34,644 bases of DNA. Origin: Pseudomonadota bacterium. GTDB lineage: Bacteria; Pseudomonadota; Alphaproteobacteria; Rhizobiales; JAKPQE01. This document shows, piece by piece, positions 8,277 through 17,683 of this stretch. Location: positions 1-34,644 of the forward strand of contig JAKPQE010000172.1 in assembly GCA_029572955.1 (NCBI GenBank), given 5' to 3'. A model generated the notes under the pieces. That model saw only the letters and a program-made list of their open reading frames with translations. It was not told the DNA's origin and did not search any database. Position numbers and translations under genes: made by a program. Each line of letters opens with the position of its first letter. Positions within the stretch are counted from its first letter, which is position 1.

Positions 8277-9581
8277 TCACCGGTAGAGATCGGCGCGGGT
8301 CGGCGGAAGCTGCGTCGGGCCCTTCGGGTTCTTCGAGACGAGCGTCTGGTAGAGCCGGGCCGAGCCGCGCATGAAGGCGAGCGACACGCCGCCGAGATAG
8401 GCGACCCAGATGCGATAGGCCTCCTCGCCGACCTCGGCGATCGCCGCCTCGCGGTTCGCCGTCAGCCGGCGGCACCAGAGTTCGGTGGTGCGCTGGTAGT
8501 GCTCGCGCCAGCCCTCGACGTCCATCACCTCGAAGCCGTGGCGCTCCGCCGCCTCTATGGTGTGGCCGAGATCGTCGAGCTCGCCGCCGGGGAAGATGTA
8601 TTTCTGCAGCATGCGCTGCTCCGGCCGGCTGGAGAAGCGGGTCTGGCGCTTCTTGGCCTTGCGCGAGATGGCGTGGTTGAGAAAGAGGCCCTTGTCGGCG
8701 AGCAGCCGGCGCACCGTGCCGAAATAGACGTCGGTGTTGGCGATGCCGATCGCTTCCATCATGCCGATCGAGGAGATCTTGTCGAAGGTCTCGTCGAGGT
8801 GGGTGTAGTCCTTCAGCTCGATGGTGACGCGGTCCTCGAGCCCCATGCGCTTCACCTTGGCGCGCGCATATTCGTATTGCTCGGTCGACAGCGTCACGCC
8901 CTTCGCCTCGACGCCGTAGTGCTCGGCGGCATGGCAGACGAGCGCCCCCCAGCCGCAGCCGATATCGAGGAAACGCTCGCCTTCCTTCAGGCGCAGCTTG
9001 CGGCAGATCATCTCCAGCTTGTCGTGCTGGGCGGCGTCGATGCCGTTCTGCCAGTCGGTGAAGTAGCCGCAGGTATAGACCATGCGCTCGTCGAGGAAGA
9101 GTTCGTAGAACGTGTTCGAGAGGTCGTAGTGGAACTCGATGAAGCGGCGGTCGTCGTCCTTGGAGCGCCCTTTCGGCGCGCCGGTCTCGTCGCCGGCATA
9201 GACGCGGCTCGCGCCGGCCGGCAGGGGCTCGGCAAAGAAGAAGGCGCGGGCGAAGTCGAAGATCGCCTTCTTCGGGATGCGCTTCAGCGCCGAGCGGCTG
9301 CGCAGGAAGACGAGAGGCCGGCCGAAGTCGATCAGCGTGCCGCCCTCGAAGTCGATCATGCCGCTGGCATAGTGGCGCAGGATCCGCTCCAGCCCGGGCC
9401 GGCGCAGGATCGAGGTGACGACGCCGGGATGCCTGACGACGACGGCAAGCCCTTCGGTCACGTTTTGCCCGAGCGGCTCGATCGAGCCATCCCAGAGGCG
9501 CAGGCAGAACGGCAGGTCGATCACCTCGCGCAGGGCGGCGATCATCCGCCGCGCCGCCGCCAGCTGCTTGTCGTCGGCCAT
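8277..9581 (-). CDS. cfa: Cyclopropane-fatty-acyl-phospholipid synthase
   Basis: SAM-dependent transfer of a methylene group onto cis-unsaturated acyl chains of membrane phospholipids (EC 2.1.1.79 family), acting at the inner face of the cytoplasmic membrane. The protein has 434 residues, somewhat longer than E. coli Cfa. An N-terminal lipid-binding region (to about residue 145) precedes the methyltransferase domain, which carries FIEFHYDLSNTFYELFL (148-164), YFTDWQNGIDAAQHDKL (173-189), the SAM-binding loop FLDIGCGWGA (204-213), GVTLSTEQ (228-235) and FPGGELDDL later on. The ATG at 9581 is preferred because GGGGGAACGAG stands directly before it; the reading frame is open further upstream but lacks family similarity there. 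The gene lies downstream of the DUF4405 gene, from which a terminator separates it. Confidence 0.95.
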   Translation of the reverse strand: MADDKQLAAARRMIAALREVIDLPFCLRLWDGSIEPLGQNVTEGLAVVVRHPGVVTSILRRPGLERILRHYASGMIDFEGGTLIDFGRPLVFLRSRSALKRIPKKAIFDFARAFFFAEPLPAGASRVYAGDETGAPKGRSKDDDRRFIEFHYDLSNTFYELFLDERMVYTCGYFTDWQNGIDAAQHDKLEMICRKLRLKEGERFLDIGCGWGALVCHAAEHYGVEAKGVTLSTEQYEYARAKVKRMGLEDRVTIELKDYTHLDETFDKISSIGMMEAIGIANTDVYFGTVRRLLADKGLFLNHAISRKAKKRQTRFSSRPEQRMLQKYIFPGGELDDLGHTIEAAERHGFEVMDVEGWREHYQRTTELWCRRLTANREAAIAEVGEEAYRIWVAYLGGVSLAFMRGSARLYQTLVSKNPKGPTQLPPTRADLYR

Positions 9582-9668
9582 CTCGTTCCCCCGTTCCTCA
9601 CCTCGGATCCGGCGGGAGTGTACACGAGAGAGACGATGATCCGGCAACGGGGTCGATTTCGTCCCCCG

Positions 9669-9708
9669 AAAACGGCCGCGGCGGCAACAAATGCTGTCGC
9701 CGCCGCGG
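9669..9708 (-). terminator. Rho-independent terminator of the DUF4405 gene
   Basis: A perfect 10-bp GC-rich stem, CCGCGGCGGC at 9676-9685 and GCCGCCGCGG at 9699-9708, with a 13-base loop. Read leftward, the stem is followed by CCGTTTT (the AAAA at 9669-9672 on the plus strand). It sits 18 bases past the DUF4405 stop codon, so it probably ends that transcript and isolates cfa. Confidence 0.65.
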
Positions 9709-9726
9709 GTCGTTCCGGACCGCCGA

Positions 9727-10221
9727 TCAGGGCATCGAGGTCAAGAGCATGATCAGCCGGCCGGGCTGGGTTCCGGCCTTGCCGGCGATCGCGGCCGGCG
9801 TCTCGTCGGCCGAAGCGACCTCGAAGCCGTTGCTCTTCAGATGGGCGACGACCTCGTCCGGCGTCTTGTCGAAGACCGGCGCGAGTTCGGCGATCGAGGC
9901 CTTTTCCATCGCCCCGAAGAGCTTGCCGACGGGGCTGCCGCCACCGCCCGCGGTCGCATAGCCGAAGGCGATCGCGGCGACGAGCGAGGCGGCGATCGGC
10001 ACGGTGAAGCTCTTGTTCCTGAAGTACATCAGGAACGAGCGCCAGTTCTTGTAGAGATGGAAAGCGACCGGCACGAGCAGCACCATGCTCAGCCACTCGT
10101 GCATCTCCTTGAAGATGTCCTGGGCGGTGTGGAAGAAGAGGAACACGCCGGAGACGGCCGACACCGCGAAGAGCGTGGTCGTCAGGGTCGTTGCGTATTT
10201 GGCGATCAGGGTCTTGAACAT
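9727..10221 (-). CDS. DUF4405-type integral membrane protein
   Basis: A 164-residue protein with three hydrophobic segments, at about residues 13-31, 42-57 and 73-90. Histidines sit in or at the edges of the helices (H31, H41, H55), the latter two in HEWLSMVLLVPVAFHLYKNW, the hallmark of DUF4405. These histidines suggest a small b-type cytochrome-like haem site, as proposed for this fold, but that is inference. A soluble C-terminal tail (about 95-164) includes FDKTPDEVVAHLKSNGFEV, which looks like a small helical domain. The start has GAGGCAAG upstream. It appears monocistronic, ending at a hairpin terminator. The physiological role is unknown; respiratory-chain accessory membrane proteins are the closest analogy. 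Confidence 0.72.
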   Translation of the reverse strand: MFKTLIAKYATTLTTTLFAVSAVSGVFLFFHTAQDIFKEMHEWLSMVLLVPVAFHLYKNWRSFLMYFRNKSFTVPIAASLVAAIAFGYATAGGGGSPVGKLFGAMEKASIAELAPVFDKTPDEVVAHLKSNGFEVASADETPAAIAGKAGTQPGRLIMLLTSMP

Positions 10222-10480
10222 TGGCTTGCCTCGACTGTCCGCGCCCGGCGGGAGGTTCCGGGCGCACTTGCCCGTTCAGGACGCGCCAGGAGACACCAAA
10301 AGCCAACTTACAAATCGTTCATGTGGGAAGCGGGCACCCGCTGCAGCCCCGCTATCATCCTGATCGGACGCGGTTCTTCCGGATGACTGCGACGCTTTGG
10401 CAGATCATCCCGGTATCGCGGCGCTGCCGGCCGAACGCCTTTTGCTGGCGCTTTGCGGGGTTCCGTCCCATATCTCCTTC

Positions 10481-11446
10481 ATGTCGATGAATGCCGCCGC
10501 CATCATGCGCCTCCACAAGGCGCAGAACCGCCTGCAGACCTGGCTGCTGGCCGGCGGCAGCCTTGCGCTTCTCGGCGTCACCGCGGCGGTCTTCGCCGGC
10601 CTTCCCGGCCTCGTCTCGGCGCTCGTCGCCGGCGGCATCTCGATCTATCTGACCACCCATCTCTCGCCGAGCATGGTGTTGCGGCTCTACCGGGCCCGGC
10701 CGATCGCCGAGGACGATTTCCACGAGGGCGTGCAGCTCGTCGCCGCGCTCGCCGACCGGGCCGGGCTGATGGCGCCGCCGCAGCTCTGGCTCGTCCACAG
10801 CCGGATGATGAACGCCTTCTCGGTCGGCCGGCCGGAGGATGCGGCGATCGTCGTCACCGACGGGCTGCTGCGCGGCCTCACCCTGCGCGAGCTCGCCGGC
10901 GTCTTCGCCCACGAGGTCAGCCACATCGCCAACGAGGACGTGAAGGTGATGGCGCTCGCCGACATGGTGAGCCGGATGACCAGCGTGATGTCGACACTCG
11001 GCATCTTCACGCTCGTCATCAACCTGCCCGCCGTGTTCTCGGGCGCGGCGACGGTGCCCTGGCTCGGCGTCGGCCTGCTCGTCGCCTCGCCGACGATCGG
11101 CGGCCTGTTGCAGCTGGCGCTGTCGCGGACGCGGGAATACGAGGCCGACCGCTCGGCCGTCACCCTCACCGACGACCCGGAGGGCCTCGCCTCGGCCCTC
11201 GTCAAGCTCGAGCAGGCGCAGCGGCGCCTGTGGGAGGGCCTGGTGCTGCCCGGCGGGCGCATTCCCGATCCCTCGCTGCTGCGGACCCATCCGGCGACCG
11301 AGGAGCGAGTCGCACGCCTGATGGCGCTGAAGGCCGGCGGCGAACCCGGACGTCTCGAGGACCGGCCGGTCGTCGTCGGCAAGAGCATCGTCCCGGCGGT
11401 GCGCCGCCCGCGGGTCCGTGTCAGGTCTCTCGGCCTGTGGTATTGA
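10481..11446 (+). CDS. M48 family zinc metalloprotease (HtpX-like)
   Basis: Membrane-bound zinc endopeptidase of the M48 family, 321 residues from the ATG chosen. Two hydrophobic segments at about 21-59 precede the catalytic region. The zinc motif HEVSH spans 144-148, preceded by LRELAGVFA. The third ligand lies in REYEADRSA (E221), with a further hydrophobic segment (about 172-212) between the two, as in HtpX. C-terminal RTHPATEERVARL is also typical of the family. Such proteases take part in quality control of membrane proteins under envelope stress; substrate specificity cannot be read here. The frame stays open upstream to a TTG at 10397, but the ATG at 10481 gives a family-like N-terminus. 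The gene is on the opposite strand to DUF4405 and shares a 259-base divergent spacer with it. Confidence 0.88.
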   Translation: MSMNAAAIMRLHKAQNRLQTWLLAGGSLALLGVTAAVFAGLPGLVSALVAGGISIYLTTHLSPSMVLRLYRARPIAEDDFHEGVQLVAALADRAGLMAPPQLWLVHSRMMNAFSVGRPEDAAIVVTDGLLRGLTLRELAGVFAHEVSHIANEDVKVMALADMVSRMTSVMSTLGIFTLVINLPAVFSGAATVPWLGVGLLVASPTIGGLLQLALSRTREYEADRSAVTLTDDPEGLASALVKLEQAQRRLWEGLVLPGGRIPDPSLLRTHPATEERVARLMALKAGGEPGRLEDRPVVVGKSIVPAVRRPRVRVRSLGLWY

Positions 11447-11463
11447 CGCATTGCACAATCGGC

Positions 11464-11491
11464 GAATCTTTGAGCGCAGTGCAAAAGATTC
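11464..11491. promoter_or_regulatory. Perfect 8-bp inverted repeat between M48 protease and SDR genes
   Basis: GAATCTTT at 11464-11471 and AAAGATTC at 11484-11491 are separated by 12 bases. A second inverted pair, TTGCAC (11451-11456) and GTGCAA (11479-11484), interleaves with it. There is no following T-run, so this may be an operator for the SDR gene or a weak terminator for the protease gene. Confidence 0.35.
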
Positions 11492-11548
11492 CGCATGGAC
11501 CGGCAAGCACGCGGCGCCATAATGGAGCCGTTGGAAAGGTGGAGCCAA

Positions 11549-12292
11549 ATGTCAGACTCTAGACCGGCACTGGTCCTCACAGGCGCGAGCCGCGGCATCG
11601 GACACGCGACCGTCAAGCGGTTTTCCAAGGCCGGCTGGCGGGTCATCACCTGTTCGCGTCATCCGTTCTCGGACCGCTGCCCCTGGCCGATGGGCCCGGA
11701 AGACCATATCCAGGTCGACCTTTCCGATCCCGACAATCTCGGCGTCGCGGTCGCCGAGATCCGCAATCGCCTCGGCCCGCAGGGCGGCAAGCTGCAGGCC
11801 CTCGTCAACAATGCCGGCATCAGCCCGAAGGACGACCAGGGCCAGCGGCTCGATTCGCTGACCACGCCGATGTATGTCTGGCGCACCGTCTTTCAGGTCA
11901 ATTTCTTCGCGCCGATCATGCTGGCGCGCGGCCTCTTCAGGGAACTGAAGGCGGCCGGCGGCTCGGTCGTCAACGTCACCTCGATCGCCGGCATGCGCGT
12001 CCATCCCTTCGCCGGCACGGCCTATGCCACCTCGAAGGCGGCGCTCGCCTCGCTGACCCGCGAAATGGCCGCCGACTTCGGCCCGCACGGCATCCGCGTC
12101 AACGCCATCGCGCCGGGCGAGATCGACACCTCGATCCTGTCGCCGGGCACCGAGAAGATCGTCGAGGAAATCCCGCTGCGCCGGCTCGGCACCACCGACG
12201 AGGTCGCCGAGACGATCTATTTCCTGTGCACCGACGCGAGTTCCTACGTCACCGGCTCGGAAATCCACATCAACGGCGGCCAGCACGTCTGA
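11549..12292 (+). CDS. SDR family NAD(P)-dependent oxidoreductase (first of two)
   Basis: Classical short-chain dehydrogenase/reductase of 247 residues, cytoplasmic. The cofactor loop TGASRGIG (11-18), NNAG (87-90) and the catalytic Ser145, Tyr159 and Lys163 (in AYATSK) are all present. The C-terminal GSEIHINGGQHV is typical of FabG-like SDRs. The chosen ATG has GGTGGAGCC just upstream; in-frame ATGs at 11495 and 11522 are less well placed. The substrate is unknown. It lies 213 bases upstream of the alpha-oxoamine synthase gene, on the same strand, which allows but does not prove a role in reducing its beta-keto product. A general ketoreductase role is equally possible. Confidence 0.85.
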   Translation: MSDSRPALVLTGASRGIGHATVKRFSKAGWRVITCSRHPFSDRCPWPMGPEDHIQVDLSDPDNLGVAVAEIRNRLGPQGGKLQALVNNAGISPKDDQGQRLDSLTTPMYVWRTVFQVNFFAPIMLARGLFRELKAAGGSVVNVTSIAGMRVHPFAGTAYATSKAALASLTREMAADFGPHGIRVNAIAPGEIDTSILSPGTEKIVEEIPLRRLGTTDEVAETIYFLCTDASSYVTGSEIHINGGQHV

Positions 12293-12320
12293 TCCGGCGG
12301 GACGGCGGCGCCCCGCTTCA

Positions 12321-12348
12321 TTGACCATCCTTTCGAAGGCAGTATTCT
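12321..12348 (+). promoter_or_regulatory. Possible sigma-70 promoter of the oxoamine synthase-kpsC operon
   Basis: TTGACC (12321-12326), 16-base spacer, TATTCT (12343-12348). This would give a start of transcription near 12355 and a leader of about 150 bases before the ATG at 12506. A GC-rich stem, CCGCCTGCCGG (12353-12363) with CCGGCGGGCGG (12366-12376), falls right at the predicted start. It could instead be a terminator of the upstream SDR gene. Confidence 0.38.
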
Positions 12349-12505
12349 TGAGCCGCCTGCCGGACCCGGCGGGCGGGGTCGCGATATCCGGCAGTCGTCG
12401 ACGGGGGCAAAGCCGGGGCGAAAGACCAAGAAGCGGGCCTTTGCCACACCCATGAGGTTCGGCGACCGGCGGGTCGTCCGGTCGTGACTGATTCGGCTTG
12501 GTGCG

Positions 12506-13707
12506 ATGAAGAAATTCTATCCGTTGGACGTGCTCGCGGTTCGCCGCATGAACATGGCCGGACGTGCCAAGATCGGCATCGAGCACCCCTATTTCGAGGT
12601 GATCGACCGGGCCGAGGAACGCGCGGCGGCGGCCGGCCATCGCTATGTGAACTTCGCCCACTACGACTATCTCGGCCTCATCGGCCATCCGGAAATCCAG
12701 GCCGCCACCCATGAGGCGCTCGACCGCTACGGCACCGGCGTGCTCGCCTCGCGGCTCGTCGGCGGCGAGCGTTCGTTCCACGGCATCTTCGAGCGCAACG
12801 TCGCCGACTTCCTCGGCCAGGGCTTCTCGATGGCCCTCGTCAGCGGCTACCTGACCAACGTCACGCTGCTCAACCATCTGCTCGGCCAGAACGATCTCTT
12901 GATCATGGACGAGTACTCCCATTCCAGCATCCTGACCGGGGCGAGCAGCTCGCGGGCGCCGAAGCTGTTCTTCAACCACAACGACCTCGGCCATCTCGAG
13001 GAACTGCTGAAGGAACATCGCGACAAGCACCGCAACTGCCTGATCGCGATCGAGGGCATCTACAGCATGGACGGGGACATCCCCGACCTGCCGGGCATCC
13101 TCGAACTCAAGGAGCGCTACGGCGCCTGGCTGCTGATCGACGAGGCCTATTCCTTCGGCGTGCTCGGCAAGACCGGGCGCGGCATCTGCGAGCATTACGG
13201 CACCGACCCGAAGCGCGTCGACATCGTCATCGGCACGCTGTCGAAGGCGATGGTCTCCTGCGGCGGCTTCATCGCCGCGCACGAGGCGGTGATCGAATGG
13301 CTGCGCTTCACGCTGCCGGGCTTCATGTACAGCGTCGGCCTGTCGCCGATCATCGCGGCGGCGGCGAACACCGCTCTCGGCATCATCCGGCGCGAGCCCG
13401 AGCGGGTCGAGCGGCTGCATGCCGTCGGCCGGCATTTCCTCGAGCGTGCCGCCGCGGCCGGCCTCAGCACCGGCGATTCGATCGGCTTCGGCGTCATTCC
13501 GATCCTCTTCGAGACCCCGGAACAGACGCTCGCCGCCGGCGCGATGCTGAAGGCCAGCGACATCTACGCGCCGCCGATCGTGCAGCTCGGCGTGCCGAAG
13601 AACGCGCCGCGCATCCGCTTCTTCCTGTCGGCCAAGCACCGGTTCGAGGACATCGACCGGACGATCGATCTCATCGCTGCGAACATCGAGAAAGGGCAGA
13701 GACCAGC

Positions 13708-13711
<4 letters not shown>
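12506..13711 (+). CDS. Alpha-oxoamine synthase (serine palmitoyltransferase/RkpG-like)
   Basis: PLP-dependent enzyme that condenses an amino acid with an acyl thioester, releasing CO2. The family includes serine palmitoyltransferase, KBL, BioF, HemA and rhizobial RkpG. In 401 residues it shows DEYSHSSILTG (135-145, H139 expected to stack on PLP), EGIYSMDGDIPDL (183-195), IDEAYSFGVLGKTGRG (211-226, D212) and the Schiff-base lysine K247 in GTLSKA. The EGxYSMDGD form and the 400-residue length favour the serine palmitoyltransferase side over HemA. It overlaps kpsC by four bases (GTGA), so the two are translationally coupled, which argues for a job in lipid-linker synthesis for the capsule. In Sinorhizobium meliloti the rkpGHIJ genes pair such an enzyme with an SDR and a KpsC/LipA homologue. 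The exact amino acid and acyl donor are unknown. The upstream ribosome site is weak, and ATGs at 12548 and 12554 are alternatives. Confidence 0.87.
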
Positions 13712-15780
<2,069 letters not shown>

Positions 15781-15796
15781 CGGGCCGGCGGATCGT

Positions 15797-17275
15797 CTAG
15801 CCGGCGTTCGAGACCGGCTCGAAGATGCGGCCGGCGATCAGCCGGGAAAGCTCGGCCGGGGTTCGCCGCAGCGCCGGCGACGGATCGGCGGCGTTCGAGG
15901 TCAGCAGGATATGGGGCGTCGTCTGCTCGGCGGGCGTCGTCTGCTCGGCGGGCCTGCTGTGATCCGGCAGGATCGGCGGATGATCGCCGAAGAAGGCGAG
16001 GAGCCAGCTTTGCCCGCGCGCCGCGAGGCCGGCGGCGAGATCGCCGAGCGTGCGATCGCCATTGGCGAGGTGGGCGAGATACTGGGCGCTCGCGCCGGCT
16101 CCCGGGACGATGCGCCCGTCATGCCAGGGGCCGTGGTTTTCCATCGTGACGGCATAGACGAAGACCGGCCCGGCGGTCGCGTCGATCTCGGCGAGGATGC
16201 GCTCGGCAAGGGCGGCGTCGGAGACGTGTGGGCCGACATGCGGTGCCCCGACGAAATCGTCGATGTCGAGGAAGCGCTCGAAGCCGAGCGCCGGCATCAC
16301 CGCGTCGCGCCGATAGAAGCCGGCATGGAACGGGTGGAGGAACAGCGTGCGATAGCCCTTGGCGGCAAGGCGACGGGCGAGCGAGGCGCCGGCGAAGCGC
16401 TCGCCGCGGCGATAGGGATCGAAGCGGTCGAAGCCGAGTTCCTCGTCGGACAGACCGGTCAGCATCGCCATCTCGGTGCGGATGGTATAGGCGCCGTCGC
16501 CGCTGACGGCGAGGTCGCCATGGGCGAGCGCCCGCGGCACAAGCGCGGTGAGCGCGGCCGGCGCCTCGCCGGAAATGCCGAGGCGGACCGGATCGCAATA
16601 GCTCTCGCTCTGCACGAGGACCACCACCTTCGGCGCATCGGGCCGCAAGATCCTGGGGAGCCCGGAAAAATCCGGCTCGGGGGCGCTCTGCCAGAGGACG
16701 CGATAGGCGCCGATGGTCGCGGCGACGCCGTACCGGCCGATATGGGCCACCGGATCGGGTGCCGGCATCAGCGGGCGCAGGCGACCGGCGAGGGTCGCGA
16801 CGATCCACCGCCCGGACGGGCCGTGGCGAAGGGCGAGGAGGAGGCCGGCGGCGAGGATGCGCGGCAGGATTTCGGCGGTGATCCCGAACGCGCCGACGAC
16901 CGGGATGCTGCCGAGCACGACCACCGAGACGATGCGCTGCGGCCAGGGCAGGACGCCGATGGTGATCGCCGGGTAGCGGAAGGTCTGCAGCGCCAGCCGG
17001 AAATCGGAAAAGACCAGCGGCTCGCTGATCATCGCCTGCTTGATGCGCGTGGCGACGTGCATGACGAGGATCACCGCGACGGCGAGGCCGGCCGACCGGA
17101 TCGGCGCCCCGGTCACCAGCACCGCCCAGAAAAAGAAGGTCAGCATGGTGCGCTGGCGCGCGGCGAGGAGGGCAAGCGGCGAGCGCGGCCGGGCGAGAAG
17201 GCGCTCGACCACCTCGACCCCGACGACCGCGAGGATCGTGCCGAGGAGAAAGGTTGCCCAGGGTTCCAGCATCAT
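15797..17275 (-). CDS. LTA synthase family sulfatase-fold membrane enzyme (putative phosphoglycerol/phospho-group transferase)
   Basis: A 492-residue inner-membrane protein with hydrophobic N-terminal helices (about 5-24, 43-56, 60-76, 114-134 and 137-150) and an alkaline-phosphatase/sulfatase-fold domain facing the periplasm. Motifs are VLVQSESYCD (219-228), GAYTIRTEMAMLTGL (261-275, with candidate nucleophile threonines), HPFHAGFYRRD, VTMENHGPW and FFGDHPP. These are the hallmarks of LTA-synthase-like phosphotransferases, some of which decorate polysaccharides with phosphoglycerol from phosphatidylglycerol. Lying between kpsC and kpsS but reading the other way, it is a good candidate for modifying the capsule or its lipid linker; the substrate is inferred. 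After GDHPPILPDHSR it carries PAEQTT twice, from an exact 18-bp tandem duplication. Start codons at 17275 and 17272 are both possible. Confidence 0.8.
   Translation of the reverse strand: MMLEPWATFLLGTILAVVGVEVVERLLARPRSPLALLAARQRTMLTFFFWAVLVTGAPIRSAGLAVAVILVMHVATRIKQAMISEPLVFSDFRLALQTFRYPAITIGVLPWPQRIVSVVVLGSIPVVGAFGITAEILPRILAAGLLLALRHGPSGRWIVATLAGRLRPLMPAPDPVAHIGRYGVAATIGAYRVLWQSAPEPDFSGLPRILRPDAPKVVVLVQSESYCDPVRLGISGEAPAALTALVPRALAHGDLAVSGDGAYTIRTEMAMLTGLSDEELGFDRFDPYRRGERFAGASLARRLAAKGYRTLFLHPFHAGFYRRDAVMPALGFERFLDIDDFVGAPHVGPHVSDAALAERILAEIDATAGPVFVYAVTMENHGPWHDGRIVPGAGASAQYLAHLANGDRTLGDLAAGLAARGQSWLLAFFGDHPPILPDHSRPAEQTTPAEQTTPHILLTSNAADPSPALRRTPAELSRLIAGRIFEPVSNAG
15915..15950. repeat. 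In-frame 18-bp tandem duplication inside the LTA synthase-like gene
   Basis: GGCGTCGTCTGCTCGGCG occurs twice head to tail (15915-15932 and 15933-15950) with no mismatch. On the coding strand it adds a second PAEQTT hexapeptide, in a surface loop just after the GDHPP motif. Perfect identity suggests recent slippage. Confidence 0.85.
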
Positions 17276-17555
17276 CCGTCGTCCAGTTCGCCGCCGGCGC
17301 GCTCTGCCGGCCCTTCGGTCCCGCCGATGGACACTTCGTCTTCTGGCACATTTCGGGGGCGATGGCAGCCTGTGGCCGCGAAATCGGCGGTGGCGGCGGC
17401 GCGATACAACCGCGAATCAACGGCGACGACCCCACAACCGCACAACCCGGCGGCGGCGGCAGACCGACTCGCATGGGGTGCCGCCGCGTCACGACAAAAC
17501 TCGCAGGCGTATCAGAGTGTTCCCGATCGGCAACAGTATTCGGGATCGGACCGCG

Positions 17556-17571
17556 TTAACCATTCATTAAC
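17556..17571 (+). promoter_or_regulatory. CtrA-binding box (TTAA-N7-TTAAC)
   Basis: TTAA (17556-17559), seven bases CCATTCA, TTAA (17567-17570), then C. This is an exact match to the full consensus of the alphaproteobacterial cell-cycle regulator CtrA. It sits 10 bases upstream of a -35-like TTGACT, a usual place for CtrA activation. In such GC-rich surroundings a chance match is improbable. Confidence 0.72.
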
Positions 17572-17581
17572 CAAAACTGCA

Positions 17582-17609
17582 TTGACTAGACTATCCACGC
17601 GTGTATCCA
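17582..17609 (+). promoter_or_regulatory. Probable promoter of kpsS operon
   Basis: TTGACT (17582-17587), 16 bases, TATCCA (17604-17609). The predicted transcript start near 17616 lies upstream of the GTG start codon at 17684, supporting that start choice. The weak -10 fits a promoter needing an activator such as CtrA. Confidence 0.5.
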
Positions 17610-17683
17610 GAAAGGTGATTGCCGGCTGGCGCCCAGTGTTCGGGGCAGCAACCCAGGCATCCAGAACCGGGTCAGGTCGTGTC

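Larger units (their letters stand above)
17276..17683. other. Divergent regulatory spacer between LTA synthase-like gene and kpsS
   Basis: A 408-base spacer that should contain promoters for both flanking transcripts. The half nearest the LTA synthase-like gene is GC-rich with no clear signal. The half nearest kpsS contains the palindrome CCGATCGG (17523-17530), a CtrA box and a sigma-70-like promoter, each listed separately. No RNA gene or convincing small ORF is seen. Confidence 0.5.
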
